NCBI GenBank assembly: GCA_032629725.1
Contig: JAFEVB010000022.1
Location: forward strand, 1,488,001 to 1,552,000
DNA length: 64,000 nucleotides
Source of the DNA: Gremmenia infestans
Lineage: Eukaryota > Ascomycota > Leotiomycetes > Helotiales > Hamatocanthoscyphaceae
Direction: 5' to 3'
The position numbers were made by a program, and so were the translations under genes. Positions within the stretch are counted from its first letter, which is position 1. Every line of letters begins with the position of its first letter. Positions 21,833-32,769 of the stretch are shown in pieces. The notes beneath the pieces were generated by a model. It worked only from the letters and a program-made list of their open reading frames with translations, did no database searches and was not told the DNA's origin.

Positions 21833-22939
21833 ATGGGCCCAAGAAATACCCAAGCCGATCCCTCAATTTTGAGCAAATCAACTCCCCAAACAATCGCGAA
21901 GCAGCGGCACAGTACTGCTGCCGCCGCAGAACAGAAACAGCAGATTTTGGCATTGCGTTTGGCACCAAAGCTGGCCGCTCTCAGAAAGGAGACACAGGAG
22001 CGCATGGATGCCGAGCAAGCCTCAGATAAGTCTCCTTCTGGTCCGAGAAAACCCGAGTCAACTTCGGGAAGAATAGTCACTAATGGCCAGAGCCAAGCCG
22101 TCCCCAAGAAAAAACAGGATCAACCCAGCGCAGCCTTCGAGACTGTAAACAAAGTGCTGCATTCATACCCGCCTCAACAGGCCTCAAGTACCGATTATCA
22201 GAAACTAGTCCGGCCTATAGCGTCTCGACCTCGAGAGGCTGCCTTCCATCCTCCTCGCGCACCTTCGCCAACAAGTTCTAGCTCTAGCTATAGTGATCTT
22301 CATGAGACCACTGTTCAACATCTCACTGACAGCGTCCACAGTTACGAAGAGTACGAAGTTGGCGTAGTATTCAGCTTTGCAACCCATGAGCATCATTACG
22401 ATCAAAGCCAAATAGATATTCAAGGTGATATTGCAATGACCTGGGTTGGTGTTGTTAATTCGAAATATAGAAAGCACGTGGTTGTGCGTCGCTATAAAAA
22501 TCATGTTGTCGCGCTACCAATCTTCACCTACTGTGGAAATGGGCTAGCCCGAAAGAGAAACAAACACGAGTACATCTCGATCCGGGATGTCGACAATAAA
22601 GAACACGCAGCTGGGGCTGAAACAAAACATGGCATACTATGGACAGAAGTCAACCCTACCCTTAACAAAGAAGGCGTCAGTCCCTGGCATAGGATGAGTA
22701 ATGTAACTAGTGTCCAGTTCACAAGACCTCAAATCCATATGATGAACAGAAAAAGCACGATATTTGGTAAACTAGACCTAGAGTCTAGAATCAAACTCAG
22801 GAAACTATTTTTGAAAGCAATGGAGGTTGACAACGATGTTGTTGAGACTCCAAGCACGCCCATCAAGACACATCCGACGGGGTCGGTAGCTGAAAACCAC
22901 TGCCAGAATTGGGTTTTAAATCACTCAGTAACAGTATAA
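21833..22939 (+). CDS. DUF6590-type fungal protein
   Basis: This is an intronless frame of 368 residues. The N-terminal half is disordered, with an Ala/Gln-rich helix (AAAAEQKQQILALRLAPKLA) and a Ser/Pro linker. The C-terminal half (about 175-345) has the layout I associate with DUF6590: YEVGVVFSFATHEHHYDQ, HVVVRRYKNHVVALPIFTYC (strand pair before a small loop), GNGLARKRNKHEYISIRD, SPWHRMSNVTSVQFTRPQIH and LDLESRIKLRKLFLKAM. The family is widespread in filamentous ascomycetes and has no known biochemical role. The assignment rests on pattern memory, not on a search. It sits downstream of rad10 on the same strand and is separated by 1.2 kb. Confidence 0.7.
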   Translation: MGPRNTQADPSILSKSTPQTIAKQRHSTAAAAEQKQQILALRLAPKLAALRKETQERMDAEQASDKSPSGPRKPESTSGRIVTNGQSQAVPKKKQDQPSAAFETVNKVLHSYPPQQASSTDYQKLVRPIASRPREAAFHPPRAPSPTSSSSSYSDLHETTVQHLTDSVHSYEEYEVGVVFSFATHEHHYDQSQIDIQGDIAMTWVGVVNSKYRKHVVVRRYKNHVVALPIFTYCGNGLARKRNKHEYISIRDVDNKEHAAGAETKHGILWTEVNPTLNKEGVSPWHRMSNVTSVQFTRPQIHMMNRKSTIFGKLDLESRIKLRKLFLKAMEVDNDVVETPSTPIKTHPTGSVAENHCQNWVLNHSVTV

Positions 22940-23772
22940 TGCTAACTTAAGCAAGAGCTCCATCTGGTATATATAACGCGAGAAGATACATGTCTTGATT
23001 TAGAGTTCTCGAGTTGAGACTCGGCAAGTGCTGTCCTGGTCACGTACTGAATTCGAGCTTGTGTCCTTTCTTAATGTTTTTGTTTATAAGCGTTCCTATA
23101 AAATCTTTTGAAAAATTCTTCGCATATGCTAAACAGATTAATTTCGAGATCTCCTTAAAGCACTTAATGAACAAATGTGAAAATTAGAGGTTGACTTTCA
23201 TCAATATCCAGACTATGCAATATCAGAGAAATACATAGGAAAATATGCATAGCGGGGAAGGACGCGGGGACCCTGGTCAAGCCCGCCTCACGGGGACAAA
23301 TTAAAACAACACAGATTGATAACAGTGGAACTTTCAAGAAACTGGTAGTAGTGGTGAAAATATATCGCACTGGATCACCGGAAAAGGACATTAAACTTTC
23401 GCCACGAATTGATCTGTTTGGGACTGAAACGCAAGCTTCGTTGGTTGCACTGACCCCAATTTGGATATTGCACCTTCAGATCCTGATCATAGGCGTGGGG
23501 AAGTTACTATAAGGTAGTAAATTACCGAGGTCGGTGCAATCAATGAGCAGCAGCTCAAGGCAGTCTAACGAGTAAGAGCTGCAGTATCACGGCAATATTG
23601 GAACGATGAGTTGTCCGGGCCTATTCGCATTCTTTAAATAGAGAACCGGATTCACGATCAACGCTCTTTCCAAACTTGACGATATTTGAGTTCCGCGAGA
23701 GAAAGAATCAAACAAATAAAGTCTACCTATCCACTAGATATCTTCACGAGATAACATATCGAAGTTTACACA
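22940..23772. other. Intergenic region
   Basis: No supported feature. It should contain the promoter of the SDR gene. Confidence 0.4.
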
Positions 23773-24851
23773 ATGCCGGATTTCTCCCCAGAAAGGTCAG
23801 CCACTCACTTACTTCCCCGCATTTCATAATCCGGAGTCCTAACCTCGGAATAGCGTCGCCTTCATCACTGGTACGACCTACGGACAATTCATGAACTCCC
23901 CATTAACCAACTGAACCAAAAAACAGGAGCCGCCTCAGGAATTGGCCTCTCCGTCGCCAAACGTCTAGTAGCGGACGGAATCAAGCAAATCGCCCTCATC
24001 GACCTCAAAGCGGATGCACTAACCGAAGCCTCCAACTCGCTCACAGAAATCGATGCGTCTGTGACTACCCTTCGGCTTGCAGTCGATGTGAGCAAAGAAG
24101 AGCAGGTTGAGAAAGCAGTTGCAGAGACTGTGGAGAAGTTCGGGAGGATTGATGTTTGCTTGAACGCAGCGGGGATCGCGGGTAAATCTGCGGGGCTTGC
24201 GGATCTGACGGTTGGGGATTTGGATGAAGTGCTTGATGTGAATTTGAAAGGAGTATGGTTTTGTGAACGTGCGCAGATCAGGCAGTTTTTGAAGCAGGAG
24301 ATGAGGGATTTGAGGTAACTTTTTATGATATTCCACTGTCTTGACTCCGGTGGATGGCTGATTTTAGAATAGCACGGGACTACCGTTCAAGACGAGGGGC
24401 AGTATTATTAATGTTGGCTCCTTAATAAGTCTTAGGGCTATAGTTCCCGGTCTCTCTTCTTATACCATAGCCAAACATGGTAAGTCTCCGTCTAAGAATT
24501 CCTTGAGTTGGAACTAAGTAAGAGTAGGCGTGGTTGGACTCACAAAGCAGGACGCTGCCGACTATGCTTCCGAAGGAATTCGGGTAAATTGCTTCTGTCC
24601 AGGTTGGATAAAGACAGGAATCATTGATATCAGACCTGAGACTGAAAAATATGTAAGACGTTTTCCGTGTCTTTTTCAGGTCTTATCTAACTGACACTTG
24701 CTAGTATAAATCTATACTTGCGAGGGTCCCGATGGGACGATGGGGAGAATCTGAAGAGGTGGCGTATTTTGCTAGTTTTGTTTTGAGTGATAAAGCTAGT
24801 TTCATTACCGGCGCTTCTCTTTCAATTGATGGAGGTCTTTCGGCTCATTAA
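23773..24851 (+). CDS. Short-chain dehydrogenase/reductase (SDR), six exons
   Basis: Exons 23773-23795, 23854-23870, 23927-24314, 24373-24479, 24528-24652 and 24705-24851 give 268 residues, all in phase; exon 2 is only 17 nt. The protein is a classical SDR. The cofactor motif is ITGAASGIGLSVAKRL, formed by joining the first three exons; LIDLKADALTEA follows the second strand. Other motifs are LNAAGIAG (NAG-type), IINVGSLISL with the catalytic Ser, YTIAKHG (Y-x-x-x-K), CPGWIKTGI and FITGASLSIDGG at the end. Asp after the second strand (LID) suggests NAD rather than NADP. Substrate is unknown. A longer frame starting upstream at about 23676 is an artefact that reads through the first introns. 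Confidence 0.9.
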
Positions 24852-25279
24852 TTGGCAAGATACCTGAAGGACACTGCGTTTTGTCAGCGAAAGGTTTGGC
24901 AGGGATTCTGGGAACTTACTAGTGAATTGATAATTGACGAGATTTCCTACAAAGTGTATGCAATAGTTGATATCTCACATCATTTGCCAGACATGATGTT
25001 ATACATCTTCATCCATTCATGTCCTATATCGTACATCTTTTAAGGACCATCTCGCTCTATCGCCAAACGCTGACCAGACACCATATATTACATCGTATTT
25101 CCCAAACGCCAGGCTATGTCGAAATGCAGAGTGAAGAGTTCGAGACCATGCTCGGGTTGAAGGTAGCCCACACAGACGGAAGATTCGTACAGACGCCCCC
25201 TTCTTTCCAACACCAAAATCATCCACCAGGCTCGTCTTCTCACCCAGCATCATTACCACCCCATCATACAGCGGCAGCG
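24852..25279. other. Convergent 3' intergenic region
   Basis: 3' flanks of the SDR gene and Pam16. No additional feature is seen. Confidence 0.4.
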
Positions 25280-25768
25280 CTACCGGTTTTTGAACACTTT
25301 CGGCTTCCACCCTTCCTTCAGCTCCGCTTCCCGACTCATCTCCTCTTCCGCCTGCCGCACCTCGCTCTCTATCCTCTCCCGCGCCCGTAAAATCTTGCTC
25401 TGCAAATAAAAGCTCCCACCATTCTTCGGTTCATTCTGATCGAATAAGCGCTTGAACCTCTCGGCGACCTCCTGCATATTCGCTTTCCCCTGCTGTGGCG
25501 GCTTGACGTTCAGGATCTTGCACGCCTCCTCCAGCGTCAGACCATGGGAGGCAAAGGTGTGCGCAGCGTTGGGGTTGTTTTGAGCTTGGGCTTTGGCGTA
25601 TTTCGAGGCTGCTTGGGCTTGTTTCAGCGATGCAGTGGCTGCTCGTCCGAATACCTTGGAGCCGGTGACGATGGCTCGGACGATATGCTCCTAATAAAAG
25701 GTTAGTATGGTAGGATAGTATGATGCGATTGAGCAGCGCAGAGCGAGAGAAGAATTGAAACATACCAT
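25280..25768 (-). CDS. PAM16: Mitochondrial import motor subunit Pam16/Tim16
   Basis: The coding sequence is the ATG alone at 25768-25766 plus 25690-25280; the intron 25765-25691 has a GTATGT donor, a CTAAC branch and a TAG acceptor. The 137-residue protein starts MEHIVRAIVTGSKVFGRAAT and has the degenerate J-domain of Pam16: LTLEEACKILNVKPPQQGKA, VAERFKRLFDQNEPKNGGSF and YLQSKILRARERIESE. The HPD loop of true J-proteins is replaced (FDQNEPKNGGS), as known for Pam16, which binds and restrains Pam18 at the TIM23 channel on the matrix side. The C-terminus is Lys/Glu-rich. A start codon standing alone as a coding exon is notable. Confidence 0.93.
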
Positions 25769-26494
25769 GATGAGACGAGGATCTGTCGGTCTTGAGCAGA
25801 ATAACTGCTTCGCGACCTTTGTAATAAATGTGGCGATGGGTTGGAAACGAGGCGACGGTTGAATGCTGGAAAGTCCAAAAGGACATCCTTAACTTTTTTC
25901 ATTAGGTCGGGGGCGACCGTCCCGGAGACATGGCTGCTTTAACTAAACTTAGGCGCCGCTTTACGCACCTTTCCCCCCCTGATTGGTCGCTTATTTCAGG
26001 AGGTCGATTGATCGTTCTCATAAGCTTTTGTCTGAAACAATATATTTCAATATGATATAAAAGCTATGGGTACTTCAAGTGTCTTTAGAAAACAATAGCA
26101 GTTGGGTGAAGTAGTGGATCATTGAATGAACTACAAAGGGTCTGAGTACATCTTGTCTTGCCCGAAAAACTTGGCGATAGCCATGTCTAGTTCAGACTTC
26201 CATATACAGACTCACCTGAATTTATTTCGGTGCTGTTTATGACTTATGCTAGACCAAGTAGAAGAAATAAATGGTAAATCAACATTGGTATAAATTTGTA
26301 GTCTATCTATTCCAACACGTCGCTGGTTTTAGAACGATGCGTGGCCGCTTTTCACTACCGCAACCTCAAGAAAACACGTCGAGCCAAAAAGTCACGTCTA
26401 CCTAACCTCACCTCAACACCTGGCTTCTCCCTCATTACTGCTAGCAGACACAGCCCTTTCTTTCTTTCTTTCCCATTACAACTTGTTCTCCAAC
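25769..26494. promoter_or_regulatory. Divergent intergenic region between PAM16 and YIP1
   Basis: A 726-bp stretch that must carry both promoters. A C/T-rich run precedes the Yip1 ATG (about 26450-26475). No specific site is claimed. Confidence 0.3.
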
Positions 26495-27459
26495 ATGGCG
26501 CAATTCTTCCAACAACCCCCACCGCAAGCTCCATATGGCGCATCCTCAGCGCAAAACCTCCAATTTTACCCATCTTCATACACACCGAATCCCGTCTCGG
26601 GGCACGCCACTCCCTCACAAGCTGCATACGGAGGATATGGAGCACCAGCTGGCTCACCTGGATATGGTGTTCCAGGCGGAGGAGGGTTCAACTCTGGTTT
26701 CGGCGCACCGCAGGGAGTCAGTGGGCGCATGGGAGAGCAGGGCGGTTTGAGAACAGGCTGGTTGGCTGCGTTTGGGACAGAAGGCTATGATGGCGAACCA
26801 CCTCTATTAGAAGAACTGGGCGTGAATTTCGCACATATACAATCCAAAGCACGTTCCCCCTCCCATCACCCCCTCCATAACCATTGATTGTACTAACCAT
26901 AACATAGACATTAGCAGTCCTAAACCCCCTCGCTAGAATAGACCAGCACATAATGGACGACTCTGACCTCGCCGGCCCAATCCTCTTCTTCCTCCTCTTC
27001 GGCACCTTCCTTCTATTCTCAGGAAAAGTCCACTTCGGGTACATATACGGCCTCGCGCTCCTGGGCTCCATCATGCTCCACCTAATCCTCTCCCTCATGT
27101 CCCCTCCCCTCGAAACAAGTTCCACATCCGCGCAACAACAAGCACCGCAACATCTCTCCTCTACGCTCACATTCCCGCGCTCGGCGTCCGTGCTAGGATA
27201 TTGTCTGCTGCCGCTGGTTTTGACGAGCTTGGTGGGCGTGGTGGTACCCATGGATGGCGTGCTGGGGTATGTGTTGACGAGCGCGGCGGTGAGCTGGTGT
27301 ACGTATAGTAGTAGTGGGATGTTTTGCGCGGTGGGGAGGATGAGGGGGATGAGGGGCCTAGTGGCGTATCCGTTGGCGTTGTTTTATGTGGGCTTTGGGA
27401 TTATGGGCATTTTTTCGAGTAGGGGGAGTAAGGGGTTGCCCGGGAAGACTATGCCTTAG
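26495..27459 (+). CDS. YIP1: Yip1 family membrane-trafficking protein
   Basis: Exons 26495-26848 and 26908-27459 give 301 residues. The N-terminal third is cytosolic and Pro/Gly/Tyr-rich. Then come the family signature PPLLEELGVNFAHIQSK-TLAVLNP, DQHIMDDSDLAGPILFFLLF, SGKVHFGYIYGLALLGS and SASVLGYCLLPLVLTS, with five hydrophobic helices in all. Yip1 works with Yif1 and Rab GTPases in ER-to-Golgi vesicle formation. The intron 26849-26907 begins GCACGT and ends ATAG with a TACTAAC branch; it must be a GC-AG intron because both neighbouring GT choices break the conserved SK-TLAVL junction. Confidence 0.93.
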
Positions 27460-27768
27460 GATGGGTTTAGGGAGCGAGTTGTGTAAGATTAGAAAACGGG
27501 TTTGTGCGGTGGGATATATGGATGAACATGGGAGGGGGTTCTTTGGAGGGTTAGAATTGTGCTGTGGCATGATATAGATAATGCACAAATGAAACTATTT
27601 ATAAAACCACGGGATGCTTTTAATTATCGATGAGCTTACGACGATATCTAAAGTTTCAAGATGGTAGAAAATATTATTGATATGCATCAACGCTCAAATG
27701 CCAACGCCAAACCCCAATCATGCATGCATTTAATAGATCAAAGTTTCTTTTTCAATCAAATTCATCAT
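27460..27768. other. Convergent 3' intergenic region
   Basis: Short spacer between the ends of YIP1 and the peroxin gene. No feature is seen beyond untranslated sequence. Confidence 0.4.
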
Positions 27769-29533
27769 TTACTCCAGGCCCATTCTAGCATCATCACCAA
27801 TCCCCCAATCCGCCTCATTATGCCTCGGCTTATCATCATCGCTGACATAACTAAGACTACTCCTCCGACTCGGCGTCCGCGTATGTCTCTTCCTAGCACC
27901 GCCACCCTGTCTAAACCCAGAGCTTTTGGTACTAGCATCATCGCTCTTGATACTATTCTCTCTCTCTTTTTCCTTTTCTTGCTCGGGGAGCTCATATTGT
28001 GGTGGTGATATTGATGAGGAGGCTGTGGAGACGGGGGTCCGTGTTGCGGTGGGACTGTTATTGCGGGTTGGGGTGGGGGAGGGCGTTATTTCTGTGCTGC
28101 CGGATACTTCGACGAGCTCGGCATCACGATACCATTTTCGACGACGGGTGTAACGGCCCCAGCCGTCTTGGCCGCGGCGGCCGTTTTGCCACTAGGGTAC
28201 ATTTAGTATTCAGTTTCAGACATGAATGCTAACTAAAGGAGGCACTAAAATAATCAGACTTTGATAGACATACCTTATTGTCATAATAGATCCAGCCCTG
28301 TCCACCATCAGTGACATCCTCTTTCGCCTTTGCCCCTCCCTCATCAGACTCCCCAGCACCCTCTACAAGCCATTTGCTTCCCTCAACCCATCTCCACCTG
28401 GCCGCACCACCCTCAACATCAGGTAGCTCAAATTCATCCTTAGCAGGTGCTGGATTCAAATGCTCATCTGTCCACGTAGCCCTCTCGTACGCAAACAACG
28501 AAGTAGTCCAGCCGAGTCCAACCCATCTTCGCTGATTCTCATACAGAATGAAGGTAAATTTCACCCCTGGAGCATCGGGTCTGCGTTTTGCTGCTAGTGT
28601 AGCTGTAGCTGCGAGTGCTGATGGATTTCGAGGAGGTAGAGCAGGCGGCCCCTCCTCATCTGTGGTGGGAGGGGTTAGGTTGTCGGTGAAGTGAAGACCT
28701 GTAATAGCGGCACATAATTGTCGAACGACTGCTGATCTCCATAGTATTGTTCTTGATACTCTGGTTGGCCGCGAGTGCCACGTCAAGAATAAAGTTCCTG
28801 AGACTAGGAGAATTCTCTTAGTTGTGATGATCTGTATTGGGTGGAGAGTGAGGACAATCCACAGTGGAGTAACAAGCAGTATACGTATTAGAAGCGTAGT
28901 GAGAGCTGGCCTCGTAGTCGCGGATGTTGCAGTCCTCTGGGTTGAGAGGAAATCCGTGAGCTCTAAGAGAGGATCTAGGAGCACATTGCATCTTGATGTA
29001 AATATTTTCAGTGTCTCAACAATTTCGTCCAGGGTCTTCTGGTGTTTGGTATTCGTGGCTTCCGAATTTTCTTTCTTGTGCCCTTTCTTTTGCTTCTCTC
29101 CCGTCCAGCCAGTAGAGGATAAGGGGGAGTATCTTCTAGAATACATCCCCAAAATCAAGCCCATAACAACCACAATCGGTCCTCCCACTCGCATAACTAC
29201 ATCTCCGTATAGTACAATCGCCCAGAAGCCTGCCACGAGCAGGAAGCTCTCCCAAGGATCCCCAGACGTCCATGTTAAAAGGCCAACAAATTTATTGAGG
29301 GGCAGAAGAAAGGGATGCGAATATGCCAACGCCCGAGTGATCTGAGGCGGTGTAGCTATCAACAGTGGTGATTTCTGATGTACAAGAATAGTGGACCGTT
29401 GTTTGGTGGATGATGTAGTATGGGACAGGGTCACAGGTGAGAAGGACGCCACTGTCGGGGGATTCGGATCATGGCTGATTTGAGATGCGCCATCATCATC
29501 TCTCCTTGTTGAAGACGGAGAGCTCGACATCAT
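27769..29533 (-). CDS. PEX23: Pex23/Pex30-type peroxin with dysferlin domain
   Basis: Exons 29533-28274 and 28191-27769 (intron 28273-28192, GTATGT...TAG) give 560 residues. Region 60-290 contains several membrane segments (ESFLLVAGFWAIVLYGDVVM, GGPIVVVMGLILGMY, LLIRILLVTPLWIVLTL). The dysferlin module follows: KFTFILYENQRRWVGLGWTT (DysFN), RWRWVEGSKWLVEG, then across the intron GWIYYDNK-WQNGRRGQDGWG and YTRRRKWYRDAELVEVS (DysFC). The tail is Ser/Pro-rich and ends DDARMGLE. Proteins of this family sit in the ER/peroxisome contact membrane and control peroxisome number and size. The exact paralog (Pex23, 30, 31 or 32) cannot be fixed. Confidence 0.85.
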
Positions 29534-30239
29534 CCACGGAGTATCCTAATTGTTTGGGCACGATCAGTCAAGGTGGTTAGTGTTGGGAGAGCTTGGACAC
29601 TTTGGACATACAAACGCAGCCATTTACAACGTCATGGCAAGGCAACCAAGCTGCAACCCGCGTAAAAGATACCTTGGTAAGAACCTCGCAAACTGAATTT
29701 GGCAAATTCAGCAGCGCAAGGGAACAGGACGGATAGAGTAGGAGCGAGTATGGATATGAGGATGAATATGGGTATGAATATGAACATCTAAAGGCATAAA
29801 GAATACATTACTGTCATTCTCACACAAGAGGTTGGAGAAGGGATCGCGCCGCTCGGCATTGCACAATCACATGCCGTCTTATCGCACGCAGCCTTGCATG
29901 CGGGGAATGATCATTGTGAGCAAACAAAGCTTTTTCACTTGGGGATATCGAGAAAGAATCCCGTAATTGCATACTAGGTCACTATTCTCCTTAAAAGGTA
30001 GCTTTCCTTATCGATAGATATTAAGAGAAATCCCAGGAAACTTCATATCCGAAGCATACCTCCTAGACATACCGGTAGGTATCAGAGTTGTTTTCAGCCT
30101 CGTCACATGACCATCATCTTGCTAGTGGCAACGCTAGCAGCCACTCAAATTTTTAAAGTACCTCCTTCTCTATCTCCACCCACAGACCCAAACATCACCC
30201 CTCGACGTTCTATCACCAACGCGAATCGACATCTACAGA
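29534..30239. promoter_or_regulatory. Divergent intergenic region between PEX23 and TRF4-type gene
   Basis: It carries promoters for two divergent genes. An ATG-rich degenerate hexamer repeat (GATGAATATG-like) lies at about 29748-29785. No other site is claimed. Confidence 0.35.
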
Positions 30240-32769
30240 ATGTCGCGACAACCTCCTCCTCCCGGACTGCCTGCGAGGCCTAGTGGCTCTACATACCGAC
30301 CCAACAACGACAGCTACCGTGCAAGTAGCGATAACTACCGCCGCAATGAGAACCCTGCTCCATACAGTCCCCCTCGAGACATGTATCGATTTGGAGGCAA
30401 CGAACGAAACTCTAGGCCTGGTAACGACCAGCGAGGTCCTCCCAGATACGATGCCTATCCTAGTTCCTATGCTACCGACTCATACGCCCCTGGTACTGAT
30501 CCCCATCGCAATTCTGACTCGTACCGCCCAGCCGGCCCTCGTAATGGAGGGTTTAATTTTCGTCACGAACCCCCACCTGGTGTGAATCTCAACTCAGATC
30601 GGAATTATCGGCCTCGTTCTCACTCTAGGTCGCCTCCACCCCGACAGTCATACCATTCTCGCGAGAGTAACCAATATGATTTTACTCCTGTCAATCGGGA
30701 CTACCAGCGCGACCGAGAAAGCCATGGCCCGCGAGTGCGCTCCCAATACAACAGCCAGCGTGGTGGTGCGCGTGGTCGCGGTCGTGGTGGTTCGAGATTG
30801 GCAGCTGATCGCGCATTTCTCCAGACGAATCGTGCTCCTACCCCAGAGCTTATGCCGGGCATGGATGAACAAGCAGGAAACATTAAATACAAGGCCGTTG
30901 ACGAGATGTCAGATAGTGAAGAAGCTGAGATGGATCTTTCTGATTCTGAGAAAGACGATGAGGCTCAGCAACCTACAAAGAAGCTTGCGCGCACCGAAAA
31001 CAAAGCTGCAGATGGTGATAGTGTTCCTAAATGGTCCAACCCTGATCCTTACACTGCATTACCGCCTCCAGATGAGTCTCAGCGAAAAAAGAAAGATGTT
31101 GTCAAATTAATTCGGAAGGCGCGTGTCACAAACAGTTCCGAGAACACCGTCAAATCCGCTGCCACTGATGATTTCATCTCCTTTGATTTCGGTAATGAAG
31201 AGGAGACGGAAGACGCAACTAATGAAGCAGTCGTAGGCGCCCCAACTGGACCACGCACTCAACAGCCACAGGCTCTCAAGAACACGCAGCTGCGTGAATA
31301 TGAATCCACTCAAAATAAGTCCGAGGAAGCCTCAAGAACTAGTCTTCATGGACCACCCACATCTCAACCTGGATCTAGCCGGTTTGAGATCCAGATTCCC
31401 AGCCGCCCCCCCTCCCGCAAATGCTCCCAAGAGGCCTGCGGCATTTGTTGACCTTACTTCGGATCCTGCTTTGGGTAATCGTAAGCGAAATATCAGAGAC
31501 GAGATCAAAGGTCCCCCAATCATCCATACCCCGAGCGCCAAAGGTGGCCCTCCAAAGGGCGAAATATTATCCACGTGGAAGATCCGCCCTGGTTCTCAAG
31601 CTCAAGCAACACCTTGGATCGAAATGGATCACTCTAAAACAGCCAACATGGGCCTATGGTAATTAGGAGTATCCAATGTTATTTATTTCGAGCTAATATT
31701 TGTGTAGGTTGCACAAAGAGATCGTGGATTTTTATTATCACGTCAAGCCACGCAATTTCGAGCAGCGTATTCGTGCAAATCTAGTTGACGAGCTCCGCGT
31801 TTCAGTCAAGAAGCATTTCAGGAACTCAAACATTCTATCATTTGGGTCCTTTCCAGCTGGTTTGTACTTGCCAACTTCTGACATGGATATTGTCTGTGTC
31901 TCGGATGAGTTCATGAGATATGGCAACAAGACTCTTTGCAAAAGCAACAACCAGTACTACCAATTTGCCCGCTTCCTGCAACAAGAAAAAATCCCTATTC
32001 CAGGATCAGTCGAGGTCATCACCAAGGCTAAGGTTCCAATCATCAAATATGTGGATAGACTTACTGGTCTAAAGGTTGACATTTCTTTTGAAAATGATAC
32101 TGGCTTGGTCGCCAACAAAACCTTTCAAGAATGGAAGACTGAATTCCCTGCCATGCCGATCTTAGTCACATTGGTCAAGCATCTCTTAGCCATGAGAGGA
32201 TTGAATGAACCCCACAGTGGAGGCATCGGCGGATTCTCTACTATCTGTCTTGTTGTAAGTCTTCTCCAGCATATGCCTCAGGTTCAAAGCAGAAACATGA
32301 TACCCGAAGAACACCTTGGCGAGATCCTGATGGAGTTTCTTGACTTGTATGGAAATCAACTTAACATTGCTACGACCGCTATCTCTATGAAGCCACCCGG
32401 CTATGTTCCAAAGGTAAGTACCGACTTCGATACTTCCAGTGTTCAATCGCTGACCATGTACAGAATCAAGTCAGGAAGGTGACCTACAAGGGCAATATAG
32501 ACAAGATCTCCATCATCGATCCCAACACTCCTTCAAACGATATCTCCGGTGGTTCTAGTAACACAGCTAGAATTCTGGAATGCTTCTCTCACGCGTACAG
32601 AGACTTGCAGAAGCGCATGGGCGATTTGCAGGCCTCTCCAAACCGTGTCAAGGCGAGCATTCTAGGCTGCATCTTGGGCGGCAACTACAGCTCCTTTGAC
32701 CTTCAACGCGCCCATCTTGCCCATGTCCATGAAAAGCTCTTTAGTCCCATTCAGGAGGAATTCGCATAA
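30240..32769 (+). CDS. TRF4: Non-canonical poly(A) polymerase Trf4/Cid14 (TRAMP complex)
   Basis: The model uses exons 30240-31293, 31343-31658, 31708-32413 and 32464-32769 (793 residues). The first intron could instead end at 31378, which is also in phase. The N-terminal 400 residues are RGG/SR-like and disordered (QRGGARGRGRGGSRLAADRA). The catalytic nucleotidyltransferase domain follows: LHKEIVDFYYHVKPRNFEQR, LSFGSFPAGLYLPTSDMDIV (G-S plus D-x-D) and the third Asp in LTGLKVDISFEN. The PAP-associated domain contains RGLNEPHSGGIGGFSTICLV. Trf4 adds short A tails to aberrant nuclear RNAs for exosome decay together with Air and Mtr4 proteins. The frame change near 31300-31400 needs either this intron or a frameshift near a run of seven C. 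Confidence 0.9.
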
